From Rhodoplanes serenus (GTDB lineage Bacteria > Pseudomonadota > Alphaproteobacteria > Rhizobiales > Xanthobacteraceae), in assembly GCA_945893145.1 (NCBI GenBank), contig CAMDDZ010000009.1:1-64000 (forward strand): a DNA stretch of 64,000 nt. Reading direction: 5' to 3'. Below the pieces are notes generated by a model, which made no database searches, had not been told where the DNA came from, and saw only the letters and a program-made list of their open reading frames with translations. The position numbers and the translations under genes are program-made. Positions 30,822-39,566 of this stretch are shown here, piece after piece. Every line of letters begins with the position of its first letter. The stretch's first letter is position 1.

Positions 30822-31637
30822 TCAGTTGGAGCGTTTGATGACGCCAAGGGCGTTGGGAAACAGATATTCCTCTTCGCCGAAACGGTTGTCGCCCACCAGC
30901 AGACCCGGAATGTAGAGGCGCAGCGCATCGACGCAGCCGAATGGCGGTGCAGCAATGGCCCGCAGCAGCCGCGCGAAATCCATTCGCGCCGTGACCCCGA
31001 GCAACAAAGCGCCGGTGCGATCGAGACATGCAAATGAATGCTGGGATATCCGCTTGTAGAGCGCATCCAAATTTGCCGTCCGTTGTGCCGGTAATGCGAC
31101 CTTGCCGTCCTTCAGCAACAGCGGCCCCGCTTGCAGGCAATCGCGATACGCCGATAAATCTGCGGCCGACTTGAATGCAGCGATCGTGGCGCGCGCTTGA
31201 TCGGTACAAACGAAGGCCTCCTGAAGCCAGTTGTGCGGTGTATTCACGTATGGCGGGTTAGCGACTGCGCCATCGGACTTGACCAGTCCGATCGGCGTCG
31301 GCGGAGAAAAGCTTGCGATATATCCACCGGCCAGCACCGCGAATGCATTGTACCGCCGCTTGTAATCTTCAAGTAGCAGACCACGCGGCGAGCGCTCGGG
31401 ATCACCCTGGGCCTCCGCCGGCGCGCCTGGCGGATGCAACGCCGGCGTAATCACCCGCACATCGAATTTTTGCAAATTGACACGGGCCGCCGTCACGCGC
31501 GTTTCGGCAGCCGCCGTACCGGTTTCAACGATTGCCAACCCTTCCGGGAGCGGTTCAGCACGAAGCGGCAGAAAAGCCGCCCAAAGGCACAGCAAGATGA
31601 TTGCCGCCGCCAAACGTGTCGGGGACGAGCGAATCAT
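30822..31637 (-). CDS. Exported phosphodiester glycosidase (NAGPA)-like protein
   Basis: A 271-residue exported protein: signal peptide (about 1-28, ending PLRAEPL), then a domain like NAGPA/DUF2233 proteins. The segments VNLQKFDVRVITPA, FAVLAGGYIASFSPPTPIGLVKSDG, CLQAGPLLLKDGKV and CLDRTGALLLGVTARMDFARLL follow that family's order. The family's usual glycine-rich D-G-G active-site stretch near the C-terminus is not obvious here (ALRLYIPGLLVGDN), so the activity is uncertain. Its first 4 bases overlap the stop of the membrane-protein gene at 31634, indicating co-expression. Confidence 0.75.
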   Translation of the reverse strand: MIRSSPTRLAAAIILLCLWAAFLPLRAEPLPEGLAIVETGTAAAETRVTAARVNLQKFDVRVITPALHPPGAPAEAQGDPERSPRGLLLEDYKRRYNAFAVLAGGYIASFSPPTPIGLVKSDGAVANPPYVNTPHNWLQEAFVCTDQARATIAAFKSAADLSAYRDCLQAGPLLLKDGKVALPAQRTANLDALYKRISQHSFACLDRTGALLLGVTARMDFARLLRAIAAPPFGCVDALRLYIPGLLVGDNRFGEEEYLFPNALGVIKRSN

Positions 31638-32374
31638 TTCTTGCTCTCGATTCGAATCGTCGGATGCACGAATGCAGCGAACTTGATCTCGGCGGAACCT
31701 TCCTGCACCTCCCCGCCAGCCTGGAAGGTGATGGCATAGAGGCTATCGAGCGGCCCAGTCGATGGCTGCGCTACGAACTCCCGCTCCACGCTTGCCAAGG
31801 TTGGACCGGACGGGATGAGGTTGGGAAGATCGAATTGATACGTGCCTCCCTTCTTGATCGACACAACCCGGCCTTCGGGAAACTGCACAGTGATGAACGG
31901 AAGATCCTTATTGCTTTGATTGCCCTTGGGCCACCAATCGACGCTGAGATTGAGCGATCCGGTGTGGCCCTTCGGCAAATACATGTACAGAGTGTAGCTC
32001 ACGCGGTCCTTGCGCATGAGGAACGAGCCCGCGGTGAGCGCTCCGACTTCGCCAGCTCGCTGCTTCTGGAGAAGCTCGTCGAACGCGCCGGAGAGCTTGT
32101 CCTTCGGCTTCGCCAACTCTGACTTTACGGCTGTAACGAAACTCTCGACGAACCGCGGATCGTTGGCGACGAATTCGCTAATTTGCCAGTAAAGCAGAGG
32201 CTTCAAAGCATATCCGACGGCAGCACCGAAGACCGTCGTAATGGCGACAAACGCGCCGGCAATCGTGCCAATTTTGGTAATGTGGTTCGGCAGATTGGCG
32301 AACAGGCTCGCGGTGCGTGAAGGTTGCGGGCCCCCGGAAGAATCTGGCTGCATCGTCAAAATTCTCGTTGTCAA
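31634..32374 (-). CDS. Membrane-anchored protein, unknown, partner of the NAGPA-like gene
   Basis: A 246-residue protein with one membrane segment near the N-terminus (about 36-58, IGTIAGAFVAITTVFGAAVGYAL) and a long beta-rich extracytoplasmic part (YTLYMYLPKGHTGSLNLSVDWWPKG; VSIKKGGTYQFDLPNL). The 4-bp overlap with the downstream NAGPA-like gene suggests a functional pair at the envelope. Hand count of 31861-31920 gave about 50% GC, below most neighbours, hinting at acquisition. No family recognised. Confidence 0.65.
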   Translation of the reverse strand: MTTRILTMQPDSSGGPQPSRTASLFANLPNHITKIGTIAGAFVAITTVFGAAVGYALKPLLYWQISEFVANDPRFVESFVTAVKSELAKPKDKLSGAFDELLQKQRAGEVGALTAGSFLMRKDRVSYTLYMYLPKGHTGSLNLSVDWWPKGNQSNKDLPFITVQFPEGRVVSIKKGGTYQFDLPNLIPSGPTLASVEREFVAQPSTGPLDSLYAITFQAGGEVQEGSAEIKFAAFVHPTIRIESKK

Positions 32375-32529
32375 AGACGCTTCGGAACGATCTCGATTAC
32401 AATCGCCACACGTATGGTTGGCAAGGGCCCTACTGGTCCAAATGACCGCATCGGCAGCGGCTAATCAAAGCATGGCGGTCAGATAAAGACATCACGCTGA
32501 GGCCATCAAGAAAAACGGACAAAGACACG

Positions 32530-33156
32530 ATGAGCACCGCCATCCTCCACCCCGACGGCCTTCTCCGCTGTCCCTGGCCCGAAGTCGGCAACACGGTCTA
32601 CGTGGACTACCACGACACCGAATGGGGCGTGCCGGAATACGACGACCGCGCGCTCTACGAGAAGCTGGTGCTCGACGGCTTCCAGGCCGGCCTGTCGTGG
32701 ATCACCATCCTGCGCAAGCGCGACAACTTTCGCCGCGCCTTCGACGGCTTCAAGCCGGAGAAGATCGCGCGCTACGACGCGCGCAAGAAGGCGAAGCTGA
32801 TGCAGGACGCCGGCATCGTGCGTAATCGCCTCAAGGTCGAAGGCGCCGTGCTGTCAGCGCGCGCTTACTTGGAGATTATGGAAAAGGGCCCCGGCTTTTC
32901 GGCATTGCTATGGGGCTATCTCGACGGCAAGCCGAAGATCAACCACTTCCGCAGCACTAAGCAGGTGCCGCCCCAAACCGCGTTGTCGCAGAAAGTATCC
33001 AAGGATTTGGCCGAGCGTGGTTTCAAATTCGTGGGGCCAACCATTGTCTACGCGTTTATGCAGGCGGTCGGCATGGTCAACGACCATCTGGTGACGTGCC
33101 ATTGCCACAAGCGCCTAGCTGACAAGTACTTGGCTGATATGGCCACACGCAAATAA
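32530..33156 (+). CDS. tag: DNA-3-methyladenine glycosylase I (Tag)
   Basis: A 208-residue base-excision repair enzyme that removes 3-methyladenine. The Tag signature is complete: RCPWPEVGN, YHDTEWGVPEYDDRALYEKLVLDGFQAGLSW, and the zinc-site ending MVNDHLVTCHCH (Cys/His ligands with C14-type partner near the N-terminus, RCPW). Length is usual for Tag. It stands alone; alkylation control is not visible. Confidence 0.96.
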   Translation: MSTAILHPDGLLRCPWPEVGNTVYVDYHDTEWGVPEYDDRALYEKLVLDGFQAGLSWITILRKRDNFRRAFDGFKPEKIARYDARKKAKLMQDAGIVRNRLKVEGAVLSARAYLEIMEKGPGFSALLWGYLDGKPKINHFRSTKQVPPQTALSQKVSKDLAERGFKFVGPTIVYAFMQAVGMVNDHLVTCHCHKRLADKYLADMATRK

Positions 33157-33314
33157 CACCCATCAGACCAAAACTTTTTCCAACAGGCGATTGAGGGCAT
33201 CCGAGCCGCCTGGAGTTATGGAGGTCATGCGCGGCGCAACACCTAAGCAACTTTAATCATTCGGTTCGTTTGCGTGAAAGTTCTATCGGGCACAACCTCT
33301 GCAGGAGGGTGCCC

Positions 33315-33476
33315 ATGAAGCTGATCCGCAATTTTATCCGCAACAAAGACGGCGCGACCGCGATTGAGTACGGCCTCATCTGCGCTGGCATAGGGCTTCT
33401 GATCCTAGCCGCTCTTCACACGACTGGAGAAAAGCTGGTCGCTCTGCTGACCCAGCTGCTGACTGCGTTTGGTTGA
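33315..33476 (+). CDS. Flp-family type IVb pilin
   Basis: A 53-residue pilin subunit. It has a short basic leader ending at the Gly of NKDGATAIEYGLI, the Flp processing site motif, followed by a hydrophobic helix (CAGIGLLILAALHTTG). The ribosome site aggagg is perfect (33303-33308). No Tad secretion genes are in the window, so this copy is an orphan. A hairpin 7 bp after the stop may be its terminator. Confidence 0.95.
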   Translation: MKLIRNFIRNKDGATAIEYGLICAGIGLLILAALHTTGEKLVALLTQLLTAFG

Positions 33477-33483
33477 TGGGTGA

Positions 33484-33510
33484 GTTGGCATTCATGCCAA
33501 CCCCCTTTGT
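33484..33510 (+). terminator. Candidate terminator after the Flp gene
   Basis: A perfect 8-bp stem, gttggcat / atgccaac with a 2-base loop, followed by a ccccctttg stretch. T-rich tract is short, so termination efficiency is unknown. The position, 7 bp past the Flp stop, supports the call. Confidence 0.5.
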
Positions 33511-33594
33511 TCATCAACCCCGATCGCATCGAAGATTTTTGAAGTCTTCGAAGCGTTGAGCGTTCAGCTTTGAGCGTTCAGATCGCGCGATCGG

Positions 33595-33906
33595 CTATTT
33601 CTTGATGGCGAAGCTTTCGAGCTTCTTGCCCTTCTTGATCTCGGCCGTGAGCCAGCGGGGCTTAAGCCCGCGACCGCTCCAGGTCTCGCCCTTCGGGCCA
33701 CGGAACTTCGGCGCCACCTTCTTGCCCTTCAAACCGTGGCTTTTGCCGGGCGGCCGGCCACGGCGCTTGGCAGGCGCAGCACCGGTCAGCCGCGATAATT
33801 GCTGCTGCAATTCAGATGCGCGCGAGCTGAGAGCTTTGGCAATGTCGTCGCGCAGTTTGAAAAGCGCTTCGACGGACATAGAGGCGAATTTCGACGGACG
33901 GGCCAT
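33595..33906 (-). CDS. H-NS/HvrA-family nucleoid protein
   Basis: A 103-residue protein. The N-terminal helical dimerisation part (ALFKLRDDIAKALSSRASEL) and the basic AT-hook-like linker KRRGRPPGKS precede the conserved DNA-binding motif TWSGRGLKPRWL with ending KKLESFAIKK. This is the MvaT/H-NS-like arrangement of Alphaproteobacteria. It probably silences AT-rich DNA; the surrounding 33.2-34.1 kb is itself less GC-rich than the rest. Confidence 0.93.
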   Translation of the reverse strand: MARPSKFASMSVEALFKLRDDIAKALSSRASELQQQLSRLTGAAPAKRRGRPPGKSHGLKGKKVAPKFRGPKGETWSGRGLKPRWLTAEIKKGKKLESFAIKK

Positions 33907-34328
33907 AATTGCTCCAATAATTAATCAGGGGAGCGCGTTGAATAGCCATCATTCAATTGAAATGCAAAACACGCCCAGGTGGTATGCGACGCAGCTACGC
34001 TGCGGCTAGAAAAAGCCCATCAGCAATATCAAGCCGACGCAGATTGAAATAACGGTGGTGACAATACGCATTTTCGCAACCAGCTTTGCAAAGCTACGGA
34101 CGGTGAACGAGGCCCTTCCAATTTTTGGTGCCGCTGCGGAAGGTTTCGCTGCCAGTCCTGCCTAGTAAGACGTTGGTGTCCGGCGTATCTAAGGCACAGC
34201 TAACACGCACTCTCCGAAACGTGACGCATTTCCATGCACCCTGACGTCCTCCCGAGATTTCGCGAGTCCTTTGAAATAACGTGCCACCGCCACGACGCCT
34301 GTTCCGCGCACGCCGGTAGGAGATAGCC
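33907..34328. other. Intergenic region between H-NS and HD-protein genes
   Basis: 422 bases with no well-supported gene. A 21-codon minus-strand frame at 34006-34071 (MRIVTTVISICVGLILLMGFF) would encode a single-pass hydrophobic peptide; without a ribosome site it is not called. A ribosome site (taggag) at the right end belongs to the gene at 34329. Confidence 0.45.
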
Positions 34329-34952
34329 GTGGCACGCAAGCCAACCCGGCGCGCGGATGCGGGCTCGGCGCGCGCCTGGCAGCGCATGCTGTCCGGCCGC
34401 CGCCTCGATCTGCTCGATCCGTCGGCGCTCGACGTCGAGCTTGAAGACATCGCGCACGGGCTCGCGCGTGTGGCACGCTGGAACGGCCAGACGATCGGCG
34501 CGCACATTTTCTCGGTGGCGCAACACACGCTGCTGGTGGAGACGGTGGCGCGCGCGCGTTCGCCGGGGCTCGGGCCCCAGGAACGCCTGATCGTTCTGCT
34601 GCACGACGCGCCCGAATACGTCATCGGCGACATGATCTCGCCGTTCAAGGCGGTGATCGGCGGCTCCTATAAAGTCGTCGAGGCGCGGCTCCTGGCCGCC
34701 ATCCACCTGCGCTTTGGGCTGCCGGCGAAACGCTCCGAGGATATCGAACGGCTGCTCAAGGCCGCCGACCGCGGCGCGGCCTATCTCGAAGCCACACACC
34801 TTGCGGGCTTCAGCGACGCCGAGGCCAGGCGTTTTTTTGGGCCGCCGCCGGCGCTCTCGCCCACGGTGCAGCGCGATTATCTGACGCCCTGGCCCGCCGA
34901 ATTGGCGGAGAAGCGCTTCCTCGAACGCATCACCAAGCTCGTCAGCGATTGA
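34329..34952 (+). CDS. HD-domain phosphohydrolase (YfbR-like)
   Basis: A 207-residue protein starting GTG (agga upstream). HD motifs are visible: HIFSVAQHTLLV (His), VLLHDAPEYVIGDM (His-Asp), and a late aspartate in LLKAADRGAAY. This order matches HD-family 5'-nucleotidases such as YfbR, which dephosphorylate deoxynucleotides. The DSP gene starts 75 bp downstream and NadQ 5 bp after that, all on the plus strand, suggesting one operon and a possible nucleotide/NAD role. Confidence 0.85.
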   Translation: MARKPTRRADAGSARAWQRMLSGRRLDLLDPSALDVELEDIAHGLARVARWNGQTIGAHIFSVAQHTLLVETVARARSPGLGPQERLIVLLHDAPEYVIGDMISPFKAVIGGSYKVVEARLLAAIHLRFGLPAKRSEDIERLLKAADRGAAYLEATHLAGFSDAEARRFFGPPPALSPTVQRDYLTPWPAELAEKRFLERITKLVSD

Positions 34953-35027
34953 CGCCGGAATTCCGGCCATCTTTGGGTGCTACAGCTTGGCTCGCTATGA
35001 TGGCTGCGTGATTCTGGACTGCATGGA

Positions 35028-35534
35028 ATGATCCACGTCTGCTCGCTCGCACGATTGCACGACACCGTCGATGAGACGGGCGCGCGCCACGTCGTCACGC
35101 TGTTGCGCGAGACGCATCTGGTGGAGCGTCCGCGGCCGATCGCGGAAGGCAATCACCTGATCCTCAGCATGGACGACATCAGCGCGCCGATGGACGGCTA
35201 TGCGCATCCGCTCGAGGAGCACGTCGTGCGACTGATCGGCTTCGTGCAGGTGTGGGACCGCAAGACGCCTCTGGTGATGCACTGCTACGCCGGAATCAGC
35301 CGCTCGACCGCGGCAGCGTTCGTCGCCGCCTGCGCGCTCAACCCCAAACGCAGCGAACAGGCTATCGCGCAGGCCATCCGCGACGGCTCGGCCACCGCGA
35401 CACCAAACGTTCGCATCGTGACGCTCGCCGATCAGATTCTCGGCCGTGGCGGGCGCATGGTCGGCGCCATCGCGGCAATCGGCCCGGGCCGCCCCGCGTA
35501 CGAGGGCGATCCGCTGCGGCTCGATTTAGAATAG
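35028..35534 (+). CDS. Dual-specificity-type protein phosphatase
   Basis: A 168-residue tyrosine/dual-specificity phosphatase-like protein. The P-loop HCYAGISRST (CX5R) follows VWDRKTPLVM, and an upstream aspartate (SMDDISAP) is the candidate general acid. There is no signal peptide, so it acts in the cytoplasm. It is located between an HD hydrolase and NadQ; only 5 bp separate it from NadQ. Targets may be protein Tyr/Ser or small phosphates (for example nucleotide or phosphoinositide-like substrates); not decidable here. Confidence 0.87.
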   Translation: MIHVCSLARLHDTVDETGARHVVTLLRETHLVERPRPIAEGNHLILSMDDISAPMDGYAHPLEEHVVRLIGFVQVWDRKTPLVMHCYAGISRSTAAAFVAACALNPKRSEQAIAQAIRDGSATATPNVRIVTLADQILGRGGRMVGAIAAIGPGRPAYEGDPLRLDLE

Positions 35535-35539
35535 ACCCA

Positions 35540-36511
35540 ATGGCCGAGACGCCCCTCACCCCGATCGAGGTCGGCCTGACCGCCGCGATCGTCGCGGTCG
35601 AGGCCGAAGAGCCGCATATCCTGGTGGCGGCAGACCCGAAAAGCGACACCCGCGCCGGCCTGCCGTTCGGTCCGTTCGATCCGCTTGCGCACCGAACCTT
35701 CGAGATCGGCCTGCGCGCCTGGGTGGCGGCGCAGACTGCGATTAACGTCGGCTACGTCGAACAGCTCTACACCTTCGGCGACCGCGGCCGGCACGCGCGG
35801 CCGGGCGACACCGGCGCGCACATGATTTCGGTCGGCTATCTGGCGCTTACTCGGATGTCGGACAATGCCGCGGCGTTGCGCGCGGCCGCCGCGGGCTTCG
35901 AGCCGTGGTACCAGTACTTTCCTTGGGAGGATTGGCGCGCCGGACGGCCCGATATCCTCGACGCCATCGTGCCGCCGCTCGAACAATGGGCGCGCGGCGG
36001 ACGCGACGATCCGGCGCGGTCGCCCGGCCGCCGCGAACGGCTGCGGCGTTGCTTCGGCGTCGGCGGTTCACCGTGGGACGAAGAAAAGGTGCTCGACCGC
36101 TACGAACTTCTCTACGCGGCCGGCCTGGTCGAGGAGGCGCGGCGCGATGGCCGCGAGGCCTTCCGCGCCAAAATCCCACCGCTCGGCGAGCCGATGCGCC
36201 TCGACCATCGCCGCATTCTGGCAACCGCCATCGCCCGGCTGCGCGCCAAGCTGAAGTACCGGCCGGTGGTGTTCGAGCTGATGCCGGACGAATTCACGCT
36301 CACCGCGCTGCAGCGCACCGTCGAGGCCATTTCGGGCCGCCATCTGCACAAACAGAATTTCCGCCGGCTGGTCGAAACCGCAGCGCTGGTCGAGCCGACC
36401 GGCGAGACCTCGACCACAACTGGCGGCCGGCCAGCGGCATTGTTCCGGTTCCGCCGCGAGGTCATGCAGGAGCGCCCTGCCCCCGGTTTACGGCTCGGCG
36501 GGCGCTCATAA
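35540..36511 (+). CDS. nadQ: NadQ/NrtR-type Nudix-related regulator of NAD synthesis
   Basis: A 323-residue protein. The N-terminal part (about 10-110) is a degenerate Nudix fold without a Nudix box (TPIEVGLTAAIVAVEAEEP; WVAAQTAINVGYVEQLYTFGDRGR). The C-terminal part resembles the NrtR winged helix: MPDEFTLTALQRTVEAISG, KQNFRRLVETAALVEPTGE and GGRPAALFRFR. From memory, this COG4111-like arrangement was named NadQ in Rhizobiales and controls nadABC. Here a palindrome sits before nadA 8 kb away. DNA binding and effector (NAD or ADP-ribose) are inferred. Confidence 0.78.
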   Translation: MAETPLTPIEVGLTAAIVAVEAEEPHILVAADPKSDTRAGLPFGPFDPLAHRTFEIGLRAWVAAQTAINVGYVEQLYTFGDRGRHARPGDTGAHMISVGYLALTRMSDNAAALRAAAAGFEPWYQYFPWEDWRAGRPDILDAIVPPLEQWARGGRDDPARSPGRRERLRRCFGVGGSPWDEEKVLDRYELLYAAGLVEEARRDGREAFRAKIPPLGEPMRLDHRRILATAIARLRAKLKYRPVVFELMPDEFTLTALQRTVEAISGRHLHKQNFRRLVETAALVEPTGETSTTTGGRPAALFRFRREVMQERPAPGLRLGGRS

Positions 36512-36593
36512 CAGCCATTCCCCCCGTCACTGTCCGCGACTACCATGGGGTGCCAAATCAGGTGCCAAATCGCGGACCAAGTCGGGGGCGACT

Positions 36594-39563
36594 GTGGAAT
36601 TCCTGCTGATCGTCGGATGCTTGGTCCTGTTCGCCGTGATCCTGAAAAGGCTCAACACGACGCGCAATGACGAGCATCGATATGTTCGGGCACTCGACAA
36701 CCTCAACGAAACCCTGGAGCGGCTGTCGAGGCAGGTTGCCGCGCTGAGCCGCGGCGCGGCCCCCGACGTTGCCGCGCCTGCCGCCACTGCGCCTGAGCCG
36801 CCGCCCGCGCCAGCCGCATCGCCGGAACCACAGCAACCGCCTGCGTCGGCGGGCTATCGGATCGAAACCGTCCGCACGGGCGGCTACAGCACACCGAAGG
36901 TAACTGCGCGCGTGGCCGAGCCCGAGGTCCTGCCGGGCGCAGCCCCGGAGCCACCCAAGGCGCCGCCGCCCCTGCCTGAGTCGATCCCGGCAACGATTGC
37001 CGAGCCGATGCAGTCACGGGCCGGCGTGGAAACACCGCCACCGCTGCCGTCAGAAACACCGCCACCGCTGCCGCCAAGAGAATCGTCGAGCGAGCCGTCC
37101 AGCGCGCCGCCAAAAGAACCACCGAGCCAACCGCCGGGCGACGCGGCCGCGCCTCCGCCGGCCTCCGCGAGTCCCGATTTCGGCGACTTCGAAAAGCGCT
37201 TCGGCACCCAGTGGGTGGTGTGGGTTGGCGGCGTTGCGCTCGCGCTCGGCGGCATTTTCCTGGTGAAGTATTCGATCGAGCAAGGGCTGTTCGGCCCCGG
37301 CCTGCGCGTCCTGTTCGGCGCCATCCTGGCCCTCGTTCTGGTCGGCATCGGCGAGCTAGCGCGGCGGCGCGAGATCGTCGCCGGCTTCGACCAACTGCCG
37401 AACAAGGCGCATATCCCGAGCATCCTGACCGCGGCTGGCACGACCTGCGCCTATGCCGACGTCTGGGCCGCTTACGCGCTCTACAATTTCCTGACGCCGG
37501 GCGTGGCCTTCATGCTGCTCGGCATCGTGGCGCTGGCGACGCTCGCGGCGGCGCTGCGGCACGGACCGGCGCTCGGCGGGCTCGGCCTGGTTGGCGCCTA
37601 CGTCACGCCGCTGCTCGTCGCCTCTGCCGAGCCGAGCTACTGGGCGCTCTATGTCTATCTCACCGTCGTGACGGCCGCCGCCTATGCGCTGGCCCGCATC
37701 CGCATGTGGCGCTGGCTCGCCATCACGGCCGCCACCTTTGCGATCGCTTGGATGTTCATCGGCATGGCAGACCCGCGCGGCGGTTCGCTCCATGCGCACG
37801 TGTTCTTTGCGGTGGCGGGCTTCGCGCTCGCAGCCTTTTTCCTGGTCGCCGGCTTTCTCAAAGGACCGCCAGCCGAGCGCGGCCGCGTCGATACGGTGTC
37901 ATGGGGCGTGCTGACCGGATATTTGTTCGGCACTTTCATGCTGGTGATGGCAACCGCACATGCGCCGATCACATTGGCGACCCTGTTCGTGCTGAGCGCC
38001 GCCACGGTGGCCATCGCGTGGCGCACCGAGGCCGCACTGCTCGCCATGCCGGCTGCGGCCCTGCTCTCGATCCTGGTGATCCTGCATTGGGCCTTCGACA
38101 ACTGGTTCGTGCAATTCGTCCCGCAGGCCGGTCCCTGGTCCTTGATCCTTGAGGTCAAGCTCGCCGGCCTCGACACCCATGTGGCCTTTGCGGCCGCCAT
38201 CGCAGCGCTGTTCGGCGGCGCTGGCTATCAGGTTCAGGGACGTTCCGCGCGGCCGGAGTTCGCGATGCTGTGGGCCGCCATCGCTGTGGCCACGCCGGTG
38301 ATTCTGCTGATCGCGGTCTATTACCGCGTCACGCAGTTCGACAAATCCTTTGCCTTCGCAGGCCTGGCGCTTCTGCTCGCTGCGCTATCCGCCTTTGCCG
38401 CCGAACGGCTTTGGAAACGCGACCCGCAGCCGGGCTCGGCCGCGGCGGGCGCCATCTTTGCGACTGGCGCGGTCGCCGGGCTTGCGCTCACGCTGACGTT
38501 CATCCTGGAGAAAGGCTGGCTCACCGTCGCGTTCTCGTTGATGGTGCCAGGCGTCGCCTGGATCGCCGACAAGCGCCCGCTGCCGATCCTGCGCAGGCTG
38601 TGCGGGCTCCTGGTCCTGCTGGTGCTGGCGCGCGTTTTCTGGGACCCGCGTATCGTCGGCAACGACATCGGCTCGGTGCCGATCTTCAACTGGCTGTTGT
38701 GGGGCTATGGCGTTCCGGCGCTGTCGTTCTGGCTCGGCGGACGGCTGCTGCGACGGCGCGCTGACGACAAGCCGGCGCGCATCGTCGAGTCGGCCGCCAT
38801 GCTTTTCATTGCGCTGACGGCGCTTCTCGAAATCCGCCACCTGATGAACGACGGCGACATCTACCGCCCCGTGGTCCGGCTTGGCGAACTCGGCCTGCAG
38901 GTCTCGACCGCGCTCGCCATGGCGATCGGCGACGAGCACGTGCGGGCGCGCACCGGAAGCATCATCTACGATTGGGCGGCGCGCATCTTCGCGGCGCTCG
39001 CCTTCCTCGGCATCTTTGTCATCCTGACCAGCCAGAACCCGATGGTGACCGGCGATTCGGTCGGCGGCCCGTTCCTCAACCACGTGCTGCTCGCCTACGG
39101 CATCCCGGCCCTGATGCTCGGTATCCTGGCGCGCGTCATCAAGACCACGCGGCCCAAGGCCTACTACGTGTTCGCCGCCGTGAGCGCGATTGTCATGATG
39201 CTGGCGTATCTGACGCTCGAGGTGCGCACGCTATTTCAGGGCGAAGTGCTGTGGCGTCCGCTCATGAGCGACGCCGAGGACTACACCTATTCGGCGGTCT
39301 GGCTCGCCTTCGGCGTGGTGCTGTTGATCGCGGGCATCCTGCTCAAATCGCAGCCGGCGCGGCTCGCGTCGGCCGCGGTCGTGATGCTGACCATCGCCAA
39401 GGTGTTCCTCCACGACCTCGCCGGCGTGCAGGGCATCTTCCGCGCCCTGTCGTTCATTGGGCTCGGGTTGGTCCTGATGAGCATCGGCTGGCTCTACCAG
39501 CGCCTCTTGTTCCCATCACGCCCAAGACCGGCAAGCCCAAGCGCGGCCGCGACGGCGCCGTAG
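36594..39563 (+). CDS. DUF2339 multi-spanning membrane protein
   Basis: A 989-residue protein starting GTG. A first membrane segment and coiled coil (about 1-45) lead into a Pro/Ala-rich linker (about 55-200, PPPLPESIPATIAEP type), followed by DFEKRFGTQWVVWVGGVALALGGIFL, the typical DUF2339 start, and then some 24 membrane segments to the C-terminus. No catalytic motif is visible. The stop is 3 bp before the LysR-PaaI gene. Role unknown; family members are envelope proteins of unclear function. Confidence 0.9.
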   Translation: MEFLLIVGCLVLFAVILKRLNTTRNDEHRYVRALDNLNETLERLSRQVAALSRGAAPDVAAPAATAPEPPPAPAASPEPQQPPASAGYRIETVRTGGYSTPKVTARVAEPEVLPGAAPEPPKAPPPLPESIPATIAEPMQSRAGVETPPPLPSETPPPLPPRESSSEPSSAPPKEPPSQPPGDAAAPPPASASPDFGDFEKRFGTQWVVWVGGVALALGGIFLVKYSIEQGLFGPGLRVLFGAILALVLVGIGELARRREIVAGFDQLPNKAHIPSILTAAGTTCAYADVWAAYALYNFLTPGVAFMLLGIVALATLAAALRHGPALGGLGLVGAYVTPLLVASAEPSYWALYVYLTVVTAAAYALARIRMWRWLAITAATFAIAWMFIGMADPRGGSLHAHVFFAVAGFALAAFFLVAGFLKGPPAERGRVDTVSWGVLTGYLFGTFMLVMATAHAPITLATLFVLSAATVAIAWRTEAALLAMPAAALLSILVILHWAFDNWFVQFVPQAGPWSLILEVKLAGLDTHVAFAAAIAALFGGAGYQVQGRSARPEFAMLWAAIAVATPVILLIAVYYRVTQFDKSFAFAGLALLLAALSAFAAERLWKRDPQPGSAAAGAIFATGAVAGLALTLTFILEKGWLTVAFSLMVPGVAWIADKRPLPILRRLCGLLVLLVLARVFWDPRIVGNDIGSVPIFNWLLWGYGVPALSFWLGGRLLRRRADDKPARIVESAAMLFIALTALLEIRHLMNDGDIYRPVVRLGELGLQVSTALAMAIGDEHVRARTGSIIYDWAARIFAALAFLGIFVILTSQNPMVTGDSVGGPFLNHVLLAYGIPALMLGILARVIKTTRPKAYYVFAAVSAIVMMLAYLTLEVRTLFQGEVLWRPLMSDAEDYTYSAVWLAFGVVLLIAGILLKSQPARLASAAVVMLTIAKVFLHDLAGVQGIFRALSFIGLGLVLMSIGWLYQRLLFPSRPRPASPSAAATAP

Positions 39564-39566
39564 TCG

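Noticed and set aside
34006-34071. 21-codon hydrophobic micropeptide frame
   Set aside because: No ribosome site and too short to support; mentioned in the intergenic entry only.
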